Assembly: GCF_029894425.1 (NCBI RefSeq)
Contig: NZ_JARXYJ010000001.1
Span: 2,046,001-2,110,000 of the forward strand
Reading direction: 5' to 3'
DNA: 64,000 nt
Origin: Streptomyces sp. SAI-127
GTDB lineage: Bacteria > Actinomycetota > Actinomycetes > Streptomycetales > Streptomycetaceae
Both the position numbers and the translations under genes were made by a program. The notes beneath the pieces are model-generated. The model was not told the DNA's origin, searched no databases, and saw only the letters and a program-made list of their open reading frames with translations. Of this stretch, positions 35,298 through 45,315 are shown piece after piece; the stretch's first letter is position 1, and each line of letters opens with the position of its first letter.

Positions 35298-36212
35298 CTA
35301 TCGAAGTTCCGTCCGGAACGCCGCCGGCGTCATCTCGGTGTGCTGCTGGAAGAACTTCGAGAAGTTGGCCGCGTCCGGGAACCCCACCGCCGCCCCCACC
35401 CGCCCGATCGGCATGTCCGTGTGGGCGAGCAGCCGCTTCGCCTCCAGCACGACCCGCTTGTCGATGAACCCCTTGGGGGTCTCCCCGGTGGCGGCGCGCA
35501 CCGCACGCACCAGGGTCCGGCGGGAGTAGCCCAGCGCGTCGGCGTACGCGCTGACACTGTGGTTCGTGGCGAAGCCCTTCTCCACCGCGTCCCGGAACAG
35601 GGTGAACGTCGACTCGGTCCGCCGCCCCGCCTCGGCCGAACTGGCCGCGAGGTGGGCCAGGCGCAGCAGGAACGCCGTCAACGAGTGCCGCAGGACCGAG
35701 GTGTGCAGGCTCATCGGGAGGGTCGAGGTGTCCTCGTACTCCCGCTGCAGCTGGACCAGTGAGGCCTGAAGGCCCGTCAACTGAGCGCCGGAGGGCCGCA
35801 GCAGTGGCGGCAGGTCGTAGCGGTAGAGCCCCGTCGCCTCCACCGTCGCCCGCGGCAGGAAGCCCGGTTGCATGGCCAGCACGGTTCCGCGGTACTCGCT
35901 CGTCGGTGAGAAGCGGTGGACCTGACCCGGCCGGATCCACAGCAGGTCGCCCGCCGTCGCCTCGTACTCGGCGAAGTCGATCATGTGGCGCACGGGACCG
36001 CCGTCGAAGAGCATCACGACATGGAAGTCGATGCGGTGCACCCGCTCCAGCGGGGCGTCCGCGTGCCACGTGCGGCCGGTGCCCATCGCGCCGACCTGCA
36101 TGCCGACTCCGCCCACGCTCAGCTCTATGGGGAAGGGGAACGTTCTGATCCCGTCCACTCCGCCGTCACCGTGTCCGCCAAGGATGGACTCCTGGGCTGT
36201 TCTGTCCGCCAT
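35298..36212 (-). CDS. AraC-family transcriptional regulator
   Basis: 304 residues from ATG 36212 with GAGAAGG just upstream. N-terminal cupin (about 35-130; FDGGPVRHMIDFAEYEATAGDLLWIRPGQVHRF) and two helix-turn-helix motifs at the C-terminus (SAYADALGYSRRTLVRAVRAATG and IGRVGAAVGFPDAANFSKFFQQHTEMTPAAFR). It is divergent from the pentose-phosphate operon across 146 bp, which includes a 15-bp palindrome, so control of tkt is possible; control of its own VOC partner is equally so. Confidence 0.9.
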   Translation of the reverse strand: MADRTAQESILGGHGDGGVDGIRTFPFPIELSVGGVGMQVGAMGTGRTWHADAPLERVHRIDFHVVMLFDGGPVRHMIDFAEYEATAGDLLWIRPGQVHRFSPTSEYRGTVLAMQPGFLPRATVEATGLYRYDLPPLLRPSGAQLTGLQASLVQLQREYEDTSTLPMSLHTSVLRHSLTAFLLRLAHLAASSAEAGRRTESTFTLFRDAVEKGFATNHSVSAYADALGYSRRTLVRAVRAATGETPKGFIDKRVVLEAKRLLAHTDMPIGRVGAAVGFPDAANFSKFFQQHTEMTPAAFRTELR

Positions 36213-36290
36213 GTCCTTCTCGTGCCGCCTGCCTGGAGCGATCCGTGTCCCACTTTCACCACAGGCTGACACACCGCGACCTTCCCCCGT

Positions 36291-36305
36291 AAAAGTCAGA
36301 CTTTT
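36291..36305. promoter_or_regulatory. AT-rich palindrome upstream of tkt
   Basis: AAAAGTC-A-GACTTTT, a perfect 7-1-7 inverted repeat in an unusually AT-rich patch, 54 bp before the transketolase start and 79 bp before the AraC start. Likely a regulator site for the pentose-phosphate operon. Confidence 0.5.
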
Positions 36306-36358
36306 AAGTTTGAACGCGTCAGACCAGCTACTTCGCTCCGATCGAGGACTTCTTGAAG

Positions 36359-38434
36359 ATGAGCACGCAGACACCGGACAGCTTCGAATGGACCGAACTC
36401 GACCGGCGTGCCGTCGACACCGCCCGCCTGCTGGCGGCGGATGCCGTGCAGCAGGTCGGGAACGGCCACCCCGGCACCGCGATGGCTCTGGCCCCCGCGG
36501 CGTACACGATCTTTCAGAAGGTGATGCGTCACGACCCGGCGGACCCCGAGTGGACCGGCCGTGACCGCTTCGTCCTCTCCCCCGGGCACACCTCGCTGAC
36601 GCTCTACACCCAGCTCTACCTCTCCGGGTACGAGCTGGAGCTCGACGACCTGAAGGCGTTCCGGACCCACGGCTCCAAGACGCCCGGTCACCCGGAGTAC
36701 GGGCACACCGCCGGTGTCGAGACCACCACCGGTCCGCTCGGCCAGGGTGTCGCCAACGCCGTCGGCATGGCGATGGCCGCCCGCTACGAGCGCGGCCTCT
36801 TCGACCCCGAGACCCCCGAGGGCGAGTCCCCCTTCGACCACACCATCTGGGCGATCGTCTCCGACGGCGACCTGGAGGAGGGCATCTCCGCCGAAGCCTC
36901 CTCGCTCGCGGGCCACCAGAAGCTCGGCAACCTGGTCTTCGTCTACGACGACAACCACATCTCCATCGAGGGCGACACGGCGACCGCCTTCTCCGAGGAC
37001 GTGCTGAAGCGGTACGAGGCCTACGGCTGGCACACCCAGCGCATCGAGCCCGGGGCCGACGGCGACATCGACGTACCCGCCCTGTACGCGGCCCTGAAGT
37101 CCGCGCAGGCCGAGACCGGGCGGCCCTCGATCATCGCGATGCGCACGATCATCGCCTGGCCCGCCCCGAACGCCCAGAACACCGAGGCGGCCCACGGCTC
37201 CGCGCTGGGCACCGACGAGGTCGCCGCCACCAAGCGGGTCCTCGGCTTCGACCCCGCGCGCACCTTCGAGGTCGCCGACGAGGTGCTGGCCCACTCCCGC
37301 AAGGCCCTCGACCGGGGCGCCGACGCGCACGCCGCCTGGGACAAGCAGATCTCCGTATGGCGCGGTGAGCAGCCCGAGCGGGCCCGGCTCTTCGACCGGA
37401 TCGTCGCCGGCCAGCTCCCCGAGGGCTGGGAGTCCGCGATCCCGGTCTTCGAGGAGGGCAAGTCCGTCGCCACCCGGGCCGCCTCCGGCAAGGTGCTCCA
37501 GGCCCTCGGCGCGGTGCTCCCCGAGCTGTGGGGCGGTTCCGCCGACCTCGCCGGCTCGAACAACACGACCATCGACAAGTCGAGCTCCTTCCTGCCGAAG
37601 GGCAACCCGCTGCCGGAGGCCGACCCGTACGGCCGAACGGTCCACTTCGGCATCCGCGAGCACTCGATGGCCGCGGAGATGAACGGCATCGCGCTGCACG
37701 GCAACACGCGGATCTACGGCGGCACCTTCCTGGTGTTCTCCGACTACATGCGCAACGCCGTACGCCTGTCGGCGCTCATGCAGCTGCCCGTCACCTACGT
37801 CTGGACCCACGACTCCATCGGCCTCGGCGAGGACGGTCCCACCCACCAGCCGGTCGAGCACCTCGCGTCGCTGCGCGCGATCCCGGGCCTGAACATCGTC
37901 CGCCCGGCCGACGCCAACGAGACCGCGACCGCCTGGGCCGAGATCCTCCGCCGGCACGCCACCGACCCGGCCCCGCACGGTCTCGCGCTCACCCGCCAGG
38001 GTGTGCCGACGTACGCGCCGAACCCGGACGCGGCCAAGGGCGGGTACGTCCTCGTCGAATCGTCCGGGGAGACGCCCGACGTCGTCCTCATCGCCACCGG
38101 CTCCGAGGTCCAGCTCGCCGTCGCCGCGCGGGAGCGGCTGGAGGCGGAGGGGGTCGGCACCCGGGTGGTGTCGATGCCGTCCGTGGAGTGGTTCGAGCAG
38201 CAGCCGCGGGAGTACCGGGACAGCGTCCTTCCGCCGTCCGTGCGAGCCCGCGTCGCAGTCGAGGCCGGTATCGGTCTCACGTGGTACCGCTTCACAGGTG
38301 ACGCAGGACGCATCGTCTCCCTCGACCACTTCGGCGCCTCCGCCGACGCGAAGATCCTGTTCGCCGAGTACGGCTTCACCGCCGAGAACGTCGCTGCAGC
38401 AGCCCGGGAATCCGTGGCCGCCGCGCGTGGTTGA
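36359..38434 (+). CDS. tkt: transketolase
   Basis: 691 residues, standard length. Thiamine diphosphate binding segment [18 protein letters not shown]...[10 protein letters not shown] at about 165-210; [13 protein letters not shown] near the N-terminus; the second-domain signature [13 protein letters not shown] and the C-terminal TGSEVQLA. It transfers two-carbon units between pentose, tetrose and hexose phosphates. First gene of the operon tkt-tal-zwf-opcA-pgi-gnd. ATG 36359 preferred over a TTG two codons upstream. Confidence 0.97.
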   Translation: MSTQTPDSFEWTELDRRAVDTARLLAADAVQQVGNGHPGTAMALAPAAYTIFQKVMRHDPADPEWTGRDRFVLSPGHTSLTLYTQLYLSGYELELDDLKAFRTHGSKTPGHPEYGHTAGVETTTGPLGQGVANAVGMAMAARYERGLFDPETPEGESPFDHTIWAIVSDGDLEEGISAEASSLAGHQKLGNLVFVYDDNHISIEGDTATAFSEDVLKRYEAYGWHTQRIEPGADGDIDVPALYAALKSAQAETGRPSIIAMRTIIAWPAPNAQNTEAAHGSALGTDEVAATKRVLGFDPARTFEVADEVLAHSRKALDRGADAHAAWDKQISVWRGEQPERARLFDRIVAGQLPEGWESAIPVFEEGKSVATRAASGKVLQALGAVLPELWGGSADLAGSNNTTIDKSSSFLPKGNPLPEADPYGRTVHFGIREHSMAAEMNGIALHGNTRIYGGTFLVFSDYMRNAVRLSALMQLPVTYVWTHDSIGLGEDGPTHQPVEHLASLRAIPGLNIVRPADANETATAWAEILRRHATDPAPHGLALTRQGVPTYAPNPDAAKGGYVLVESSGETPDVVLIATGSEVQLAVAARERLEAEGVGTRVVSMPSVEWFEQQPREYRDSVLPPSVRARVAVEAGIGLTWYRFTGDAGRIVSLDHFGASADAKILFAEYGFTAENVAAAARESVAAARG

Positions 38435-38453
38435 TCCGATCGCCAGAAAGAAG

Positions 38454-39599
38454 ATGATCACAGTGACCGAAGCAACCGCGACCGCGGGAGCACTCAAGCG
38501 CCTGTCCGACGAGGGCGTATCCATCTGGCTGGACGACCTGTCTCGGGGGCGGATCGAGTCCGGGAACCTGGCCGAACTGGTCGGGACGAAGCACGTGGTG
38601 GGTGTCACCACCAACCCGTCGATCTTCCAGGCCGCCATCGGCTCGGGAGCGGGCTACGAGGAGCAGCTGACCGACCTCGCCACCCGGGGCGTCACGGTCG
38701 ACGAGGCCGTACGGATGATGACCACGGCCGACGTCCGCGCCGCCGCCGACGTGCTGCGTCCGGTGTACGACGCCACCGGCGGCCGGGACGGCCGGGTCTC
38801 CATCGAGGTCGACCCGCGCCTGGCCCACGACACCCGGGCGACGATCGCCGAGGCCAAGCAGCTCGCCTGGCTCGTCGACCGCCCGAACGTCATGATCAAG
38901 ATCCCCGCGACCAAGGCGGGCCTCCCGGCGATCACCGAGGTCATCGGCCTCGGGATCAGCGTCAACGTCACGCTGATCTTCTCGCTGGAGCGCTACCGCG
39001 AGGTCATGGACGCCTACCTGGCGGGTCTGGAGAAGGCCGCGAAGAAGGGCCTCGACCTCTCCACGATCCACTCCGTCGCCTCCTTCTTCGTCTCCCGCGT
39101 CGACTCCGAGATCGACAAGCGCCTGACGGTGCTGGGCACGGACGCCGCCCTCGCGCTCAAGGGCAGGGCGGCCCTCGCCAACGCGCGACTCGCCTACGAG
39201 GCCTACGAGGAGGTCTTCTCCGGCGAGCGCTGGACCGCCCTCGGCGGCGCCCGCGCCAACAAGCAGCGCCCGCTGTGGGCCTCGACCGGCGTGAAGGACC
39301 CGGCCTACAAGGACACCCTCTACGTCGACGACCTGGTCGCGCCCGGCACGGTCAACACCATGCCGGAGGCCACCCTGAACGCCACCGCCGACCACGGTCT
39401 GATCACCGGCGACACGGTGACCGGCGGCTACGCGCAGGCCCGCGCCGACCTGGCCGCCGTGGAGGCGCTGGGGATCTCGTACGACGAGGTCGTGCAGCAG
39501 CTGGAGGACGAGGGCGTCGCCAAGTTCGCGGTGGCCTGGCAGGACCTGCTGGACGCCGTCACGAAGTCGCTGAACAGCAAGGGAGTTGACGCGGAATGA
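38454..39599 (+). CDS. tal: transaldolase
   Basis: 381 residues, the long actinobacterial form. [14 protein letters not shown] near the N-terminus and [15 protein letters not shown], which carries the Schiff-base Lys. Moves a dihydroxyacetone unit from sedoheptulose-7-P to glyceraldehyde-3-P. Start taken as ATG 38454; GTG 38463 is also possible. Its stop overlaps the zwf start (ATGA). Confidence 0.96.
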   Translation: MITVTEATATAGALKRLSDEGVSIWLDDLSRGRIESGNLAELVGTKHVVGVTTNPSIFQAAIGSGAGYEEQLTDLATRGVTVDEAVRMMTTADVRAAADVLRPVYDATGGRDGRVSIEVDPRLAHDTRATIAEAKQLAWLVDRPNVMIKIPATKAGLPAITEVIGLGISVNVTLIFSLERYREVMDAYLAGLEKAAKKGLDLSTIHSVASFFVSRVDSEIDKRLTVLGTDAALALKGRAALANARLAYEAYEEVFSGERWTALGGARANKQRPLWASTGVKDPAYKDTLYVDDLVAPGTVNTMPEATLNATADHGLITGDTVTGGYAQARADLAAVEALGISYDEVVQQLEDEGVAKFAVAWQDLLDAVTKSLNSKGVDAE

Positions 39600-41131
39600 C
39601 CGTCACCGCCGACTGGGAGAACCCGCTGCGCGACGAGCGCGACCGGCGCCTCCCCCGGATCGCCGGACCGTCCGGACTCGTCATCTTCGGCGTCACCGGC
39701 GACCTGTCCCGCAAGAAGCTGATGCCGGCCGTCTACGACCTCGCCAACCGCGGCATGCTGCCGCCGGGCTTCTCGCTCGTCGGGTTCGCCCGCCGGGACT
39801 GGGAGGACGAGGACTTCGCGCAGATCGTGCACGACTCGGTGCGCGAGCACGCGCGGACCGAGTTCCGTGAGGAGGTCTGGCAGCAGCTCGCCGAGGGGAT
39901 GCGGTTCATCCCGGGCGACTTCGACGACGACACGGCGTTCAAGCAGCTGCGCCAGACCGTCGAGGAGCTGGACAAGGCCCGCGGCACCAGCGGCAACTAC
40001 GCCTTCTACCTCTCCGTACCGCCGAAGTTCTTCCCGAAGGTCGTCCAGCAGCTCAAGAAGCACGGGCTGGCGAACGCGCCCGAGGGCTCCTGGCGGCGGG
40101 CGGTCATCGAGAAGCCGTTCGGCCGCGACCTGAAGAGCGCCCGCGAGCTCAACGCCCTCGTGCACGACGTGTTCGAGCCGGACCAGGTCTTCCGCATCGA
40201 CCACTACCTCGGCAAGGAGACCGTCCAGAACATCCTGGCGCTCCGCTTCGCCAACCAGATGTACGAGCCCATCTGGAACCGGTCGTTCGTCGACCACGTC
40301 CAGATCACGATGGCCGAGGACATCGGCATCGGCGGCCGCGCGGGCTACTACGACGGCATCGGCGCCGCCCGTGACGTCATCCAGAACCACCTGCTCCAGC
40401 TCATGGCGCTGACCGCCATGGAGGAGCCGGCCGCCTTCGACGCCGAGTCGCTGCTCACCGAGAAGCTGAAGGTCCTCAGGGCCGTGAAGCTGCCGGAGGA
40501 CATCGGCGCGCACGCCGTGCGCGGGCAGTACGCGGGCGCCTGGCAGGGCGGCGAGAAGGTGCTCGGGTATCTGGAGGAGGAGGGCATCGACCCGGCCTCC
40601 ACGACGGACACGTACGCCGCCATCAGGCTGAACGTCGACAACCGCCGCTGGGCGGGCGTCCCCTTCTACCTGCGCACCGGCAAGCGGCTCGGCCGCCGGG
40701 TCACCGAGATCGCGGTCGTCTTCCAGACGGCCCCGCACTCGCCCTTCGACTCCACGGCCACCGAGGAGCTCGGCTCCAACGCGATCGTCATCCGGGTGCA
40801 GCCGGACGAGGGCATGACGGTCCGGTTCGGGTCGAAGGTGCCGGGCACCTCGATGGAGATCCGGGACGTGACGATGGACTTCGCCTACGGCGAGTCGTTC
40901 ACCGAGTCCAGCCCGGAGGCCTACGAGCGGCTCATCCTGGATGTCCTTCTCGGGGACGCCAACCTGTTCCCCCGTCACCAGGAAGTGGAAGAGTCCTGGA
41001 AGATCCTCGACCCGATCGAGGAGCACTGGGCGAACCACGGCCGTCCGGCGCAGTACGCGTCGGGTACCTGGGGACCCGAGGAAGCCGACGAGATGCTCGC
41101 ACGAGACGGACGGAGCTGGCGCAGGCCATGA
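39596..41131 (+). CDS. zwf: glucose-6-phosphate 1-dehydrogenase
   Basis: 511 residues. NADP motif [20 protein letters not shown] at the N-terminus and active-site motif [14 protein letters not shown] with the catalytic His/Lys. Catalyses the entry step of the oxidative pentose phosphate pathway. Coupled by ATGA overlaps to tal upstream and opcA downstream; OpcA is its assembly/activity factor in actinobacteria and cyanobacteria. Confidence 0.97.
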   Translation: MTVTADWENPLRDERDRRLPRIAGPSGLVIFGVTGDLSRKKLMPAVYDLANRGMLPPGFSLVGFARRDWEDEDFAQIVHDSVREHARTEFREEVWQQLAEGMRFIPGDFDDDTAFKQLRQTVEELDKARGTSGNYAFYLSVPPKFFPKVVQQLKKHGLANAPEGSWRRAVIEKPFGRDLKSARELNALVHDVFEPDQVFRIDHYLGKETVQNILALRFANQMYEPIWNRSFVDHVQITMAEDIGIGGRAGYYDGIGAARDVIQNHLLQLMALTAMEEPAAFDAESLLTEKLKVLRAVKLPEDIGAHAVRGQYAGAWQGGEKVLGYLEEEGIDPASTTDTYAAIRLNVDNRRWAGVPFYLRTGKRLGRRVTEIAVVFQTAPHSPFDSTATEELGSNAIVIRVQPDEGMTVRFGSKVPGTSMEIRDVTMDFAYGESFTESSPEAYERLILDVLLGDANLFPRHQEVEESWKILDPIEEHWANHGRPAQYASGTWGPEEADEMLARDGRSWRRP

Positions 41132-42063
41132 AGATCGACCTGACCGACACCACGGCAAGCAAGATCAACAAGGCGCTGGTGCAGGGTCGCCGCGCCATCG
41201 GCACACCGGCCGTGGGCATGGTCCTGACGATGGTGATCGTCACGGACGAGGAGAACGCCTACGACGCGATCAAGGCGGCCGAGGAGGCCTCGCACGAGCA
41301 CCCCTCGCGCACCCTGGTCGTCATCAAGCGGCACGCCCGCACCCCGCGCGACCGCACCAACTCGCACCTCGACGCCGAGGTCCGGGTGGGCGCCGACGCC
41401 GGCACCGGCGAGACGGTCATCCTGCGGACCTACGGCGAGGTCTCCGACCACGCCGACTCCGTCGTGCTGCCGCTGCTGCTGCCGGACGCCCCGGTCGTGG
41501 TGTGGTGGCCGGTGGACGCGCCGGAGAACCCCGCGAAGGACCCGCTGGGCGCGCTGGCCCAGCGCCGGATCACCGACCTGTACGCCGTCGAGAACCCCCT
41601 CGAGGTCCTCGCGACCCGGGTCCGCTCCTACGCGCCCGGCGACACCGACCTCGCCTGGACCCGGCTGACCCCCTGGCGCTCGATGCTCGCGGCGGCCCTG
41701 GACCAGGCCCGCACCGAGATCATCTCCGGGGCCGTGGAGGCCGAGGCCGACAACCCGGCCGCCGAGCTGCTCGCGCGCTGGCTGGAGGCGCGGCTGAAGG
41801 TGCGGATCGACCGCGTGGTCACCGCCGGTCCGGTCGTCACGGCCGTCCGCCTGGGCACCGCGAACGGCGAGGTCGTCATCGACCGCCCCGAGGGCCCGCT
41901 GGCCACGCTGTCCCTGCCGGGCCAGCCCTCCCGCACTCTCGCGCTGAAGGTCCGCACCACCTCCGAACTCATCGCCGAGGAGCTGCGGCGCCTCGACGCG
42001 GACGAGATGTACGCCGTCGCCCTCCGGGGCGAGGCCACCAAGGAGACCCCCTCTCATGTCTGA
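41128..42063 (+). CDS. opcA: glucose-6-phosphate dehydrogenase assembly protein OpcA
   Basis: 311 residues, full length for OpcA. The typical N-terminus ([24 protein letters not shown]) and the central [18 protein letters not shown] are present. OpcA allosterically supports G6PDH. Overlaps zwf by four bases and the start of pgi by eight, the usual tight zwf-opcA arrangement. Confidence 0.95.
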   Translation: MKIDLTDTTASKINKALVQGRRAIGTPAVGMVLTMVIVTDEENAYDAIKAAEEASHEHPSRTLVVIKRHARTPRDRTNSHLDAEVRVGADAGTGETVILRTYGEVSDHADSVVLPLLLPDAPVVVWWPVDAPENPAKDPLGALAQRRITDLYAVENPLEVLATRVRSYAPGDTDLAWTRLTPWRSMLAAALDQARTEIISGAVEAEADNPAAELLARWLEARLKVRIDRVVTAGPVVTAVRLGTANGEVVIDRPEGPLATLSLPGQPSRTLALKVRTTSELIAEELRRLDADEMYAVALRGEATKETPSHV

Positions 42064-43732
42064 CTCTCCCAAGCTGACGCGCCGCCCCGAGTGGACCGCG
42101 CTGGAGGACCACCGCGCCGGGGGTGCCCCCCATCTGCGTGAGCTGTTCGCGACGGACCCCGGGCGCGCGGAGCGGTACGTCGTGCGCGTCGGCGATCTGC
42201 GCATCGACTACTCCAAGCACCTGATCACCGACGAGACCCTGGCCCTGCTCCAGGAACTGGCCACCGCCACCGACGTGTTCGGGCTGCGCGACGCCATGTT
42301 CCGCGGCGAGCGGATCAATCTCACCGAGGACCGGGCGGTGCTGCACACCGCGCTGCGCGCCCCCGCCAACGCGGTGGTCGAGGTGGACGGGGAGAACGTC
42401 GTGCCGCGGGTGCACGCCGTGCTCGACAAAATGAGCGACTTCGCGAACCGGGTCCGCTCCGGCGAGTGGACCGGCCACACCGGCAAGCGCATCAAGAACG
42501 TCGTCAACATCGGCATCGGCGGCTCGGACCTCGGTCCCGCGATGGCGTACGAGGCCCTGCGGGCCTACACGGCACGGGAGTTGACGTTCCGCTTCGTGTC
42601 CAACGTGGACGGCGCCGACCTGCACGAGGCGGTGCGGGACCTGGACCCGGCGGAGACCCTGTTCATCGTCGCGTCCAAGACCTTCACCACGATCGAGACG
42701 ATCACCAACGCCACCTCGGCCCGCACCTGGCTGCTCGACGGCCCGGCCGGACTCCGCGACGACAAGGCCGTCGCCAAGCACTTCGTCGCCCTGTCGACGA
42801 ACGCCGAGAAGGTCACGGACTTCGGCATCGACCCGGACAACATGTTCGAGTTCTGGGACTGGGTCGGCGGCCGCTACTCCTACGACTCGGCGATCGGCCT
42901 CTCCCTCATGATCGCCATCGGCCCGGACCACTTCCGGGAGATGCTCGACGGCTTCCGGATCGTCGACGAGCACTTCCAGAACGCGCCCGCCGAGGCCAAC
43001 GCCCCGCTGATCCTGGGCCTGTTGGGCATCTGGTACGGCAACTTCCACGACGCCCAGTCGCACGCGGTACTGCCGTACTCCCACTACCTGTCGAAGTTCA
43101 CCGCCTATCTCCAGCAGCTGGACATGGAGTCCAACGGCAAGTCGGTGGACCGTGACGGCAACCCGGTGGAGTGGCAGACCGGCCCTGTGGTGTGGGGCAC
43201 GCCCGGCACCAACGGGCAGCACGCCTACTACCAGTTGATCCACCAGGGCACCAAGCTCATCCCGGCCGACCTGATCGGCTTCGCCCGGCCGATCGACGAG
43301 CTGAGCGACGAACTCAAGGCGCAGCACGACCTGTTGATGGCCAACCTGTTCGCGCAGGGGCAGGCGCTCGCCTTCGGCAAGACCGCCGAGGAGGTCCGCG
43401 CGGAGGGTGTGGCCGAGGAGCAGGTGGCGCACCGCACCTTCCAGGGCAACCACCCCACGACCACCGTCCTGGCCAAGGAGCTCACCCCCTCGGTCCTCGG
43501 GCAGCTGATCGCCCTCTACGAGCACAAGGTGTTCGTCCAGGGCGCGATCTGGCACATCGACTCCTTCGACCAGTGGGGCGTCGAGCTCGGCAAGGTCCTC
43601 GCCCGGCGCGTCGAACCCGCCCTGACCGAGACGTTTACATCAGCCGCTGCCGCGGCGGGCTCCGTCCCCGGCCTCGACTCCTCCACCACCGCCCTCGTGG
43701 CCGCCTACCGTGAACTGAAGGAAGTGCTCTGA
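42056..43732 (+). CDS. pgi: glucose-6-phosphate isomerase
   Basis: 558 residues. [18 protein letters not shown] and [21 protein letters not shown], with the C-terminal signature GVELGKVLA. Interconverts glucose-6-P and fructose-6-P, so fructose-6-P made by tkt/tal can be recycled into the oxidative branch. Overlaps opcA by eight bases. Placing pgi inside this operon makes a self-contained NADPH-generating cycle. Confidence 0.97.
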   Translation: MSDSPKLTRRPEWTALEDHRAGGAPHLRELFATDPGRAERYVVRVGDLRIDYSKHLITDETLALLQELATATDVFGLRDAMFRGERINLTEDRAVLHTALRAPANAVVEVDGENVVPRVHAVLDKMSDFANRVRSGEWTGHTGKRIKNVVNIGIGGSDLGPAMAYEALRAYTARELTFRFVSNVDGADLHEAVRDLDPAETLFIVASKTFTTIETITNATSARTWLLDGPAGLRDDKAVAKHFVALSTNAEKVTDFGIDPDNMFEFWDWVGGRYSYDSAIGLSLMIAIGPDHFREMLDGFRIVDEHFQNAPAEANAPLILGLLGIWYGNFHDAQSHAVLPYSHYLSKFTAYLQQLDMESNGKSVDRDGNPVEWQTGPVVWGTPGTNGQHAYYQLIHQGTKLIPADLIGFARPIDELSDELKAQHDLLMANLFAQGQALAFGKTAEEVRAEGVAEEQVAHRTFQGNHPTTTVLAKELTPSVLGQLIALYEHKVFVQGAIWHIDSFDQWGVELGKVLARRVEPALTETFTSAAAAAGSVPGLDSSTTALVAAYRELKEVL

Positions 43733-43733
43733 C

Positions 43734-44621
43734 ATGACAGCGATGCAGCTCGGCCTCATCGGCCTCGGCAAGATGGGCGGCAACATGCGCGAGCGCATCC
43801 GCCGCGCCGGCCACACCGTCATCGGCTACGACCGCAACCCCGACGTCTCCGACGTGGCGAGCCTGTCCGAGCTGGTCGACAAGCTCGAAGCGCCGCGCAC
43901 GGTGTGGGTGATGGTCCCGGCCGGCGCCGCCACCCAGTCCGTCGTGGACGAGCTCGGCGAACTCCTCTCCCCCGGTGACACCGTGGTCGACGGCGGCAAC
44001 TCCCGCTGGAGCGACGACGAGAAGCACGCCGAGGAGCTGGGCGCCAAGGGCATCGGCTTCGTCGACGCCGGTGTCTCCGGCGGCGTGTGGGGCCTCCAGA
44101 ACGGCTACGCCCTGATGGTCGGCGGTGACAAGGAGCACGTGGACAGGCTGCAGCCGATCTTCCACGCGCTCAAGCCCGAGGGGCCGTACGGCTATGTCCA
44201 CGCGGGCAAGGTCGGCGCCGGGCACTTCTCCAAGATGGTTCACAACGGCATCGAGTACGCCATGATGCAGGCGTACGCCGAGGGCTGGGAGCTGCTGGAG
44301 AAGGTCGAGTCGGTGGACAGCGTCCGGGAGGTGTTCCGCTCCTGGCAGGACGGGACCGTCATCCGCTCCTGGCTGCTCGACCTCGCGGTCAACGCCCTCG
44401 ACGAGGACGAGCACCTGGACAAGCTGAAGGGGTACGCGCAGGACTCCGGCGAGGGCCGCTGGACCGTGGAGGCGGCCGTGGACAACGCGGTGCCGCTGCC
44501 GACGATCACCGCCTCGCTCTTCGCGCGGTTCGCGTCCCGTCAGGACGACTCCCCGCAGATGAAGATGATCGCGGCGCTGCGCAACCAGTTCGGCGGCCAC
44601 GCCGTCGAAGCGAAGAAGTAG
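43734..44621 (+). CDS. gnd: 6-phosphogluconate dehydrogenase (decarboxylating), short form
   Basis: 295 residues, the short GndA-type rather than the 470-residue form. GLIGLGKMGGNMRERI is the cofactor loop; the second strand ends YDRNP, and an Asp there suggests NAD rather than NADP preference. DGGNSRWSDD and the GAGHFSKMVHNGIEYAMMQAYAEG active site are intact. It closes the oxidative pathway to ribulose-5-P. Start ATG 43734; ATG 43743 also possible. Confidence 0.93.
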   Translation: MTAMQLGLIGLGKMGGNMRERIRRAGHTVIGYDRNPDVSDVASLSELVDKLEAPRTVWVMVPAGAATQSVVDELGELLSPGDTVVDGGNSRWSDDEKHAEELGAKGIGFVDAGVSGGVWGLQNGYALMVGGDKEHVDRLQPIFHALKPEGPYGYVHAGKVGAGHFSKMVHNGIEYAMMQAYAEGWELLEKVESVDSVREVFRSWQDGTVIRSWLLDLAVNALDEDEHLDKLKGYAQDSGEGRWTVEAAVDNAVPLPTITASLFARFASRQDDSPQMKMIAALRNQFGGHAVEAKK

Positions 44622-44628
44622 GCGCGCC

Positions 44629-45216
44629 GTGGGGGATCTTCTTCTGGTCCGCCACGGCGAGACGGAGTGGAGCGTGTCGGGACAGCACACCAGCTGGACC
44701 GACCTGCCCCTCACCCAGCACGGCGAGGAACAGGCCAAGTCACTCGCTCCGCTCCTCTCGGGCCGGACCTTCTCGCTCGCGCTGACCAGTCCGCTGGGCC
44801 GCGCCGTACGCACCGCCGAACTGGCGGGCATCACCGGGGCCTTGACGGACCCCGACCTCCACGAGTGGGACTACGGCGCCTACGAGGGCGTCACCACCGT
44901 CGAGATCCACCGCACCCGCCCCGACTGGTACCTGTGGACCGACGGGGTCCCGCCCGGCCCGGAGGGGCACCCCGGCGAGTCCCCCGAGGAAGTCGGCCGC
45001 CGCGCCGACCTGGTGCTGGCCCGGGTGGACGCCGCTCTTCCCGAGGGTGACGTCGTCCTCGTGGCCCACGCCCACTTCCTGCGGGTCCTGACGGCCCGCA
45101 GGCTGGGGCTCGCCCCGGCGGAGGGCCGGCTGTTCCAGCTGGCCACCGGGACGGTGAGCCGGCTGTCGACGGAACACGACCGTCCGGTGGTCGCGGAGTG
45201 GAACACCAGGGCGTAG
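44629..45216 (+). CDS. histidine phosphatase superfamily protein
   Basis: 195 residues. LLLVRHGETEWS has the phospho-accepting His, LTSPLGRAVRTAEL the second Arg, DLHEWDYGAYEG the acidic loop and LVAHAHFLRVL the second His. The protein belongs to the phosphoglycerate-mutase-like phosphatases and may act on a sugar phosphate. GTG start 7 bp after gnd, so it is the last gene of the pentose-phosphate operon; the context supports a role in sugar-phosphate homeostasis. Confidence 0.87.
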   Translation: MGDLLLVRHGETEWSVSGQHTSWTDLPLTQHGEEQAKSLAPLLSGRTFSLALTSPLGRAVRTAELAGITGALTDPDLHEWDYGAYEGVTTVEIHRTRPDWYLWTDGVPPGPEGHPGESPEEVGRRADLVLARVDAALPEGDVVLVAHAHFLRVLTARRLGLAPAEGRLFQLATGTVSRLSTEHDRPVVAEWNTRA

Positions 45217-45228
45217 CACGGCAGTTGT

Positions 45229-45262
45229 CGACGGCCCGGGAGCACGGACTCCCGGGCCGTCG
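45229..45262 (+). terminator. terminator of pentose-phosphate operon
   Basis: CGACGGCCCGGGAG and CTCCCGGGCCGTCG form a perfect 14-bp stem with a six-base loop, 12 bp after the last stop. Confidence 0.85.
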
Positions 45263-45315
45263 CCGTCGGCAGGGCCTGTTGACACCGTGACGTGTGCGTT
45301 GGAGAGTCACGGCTG

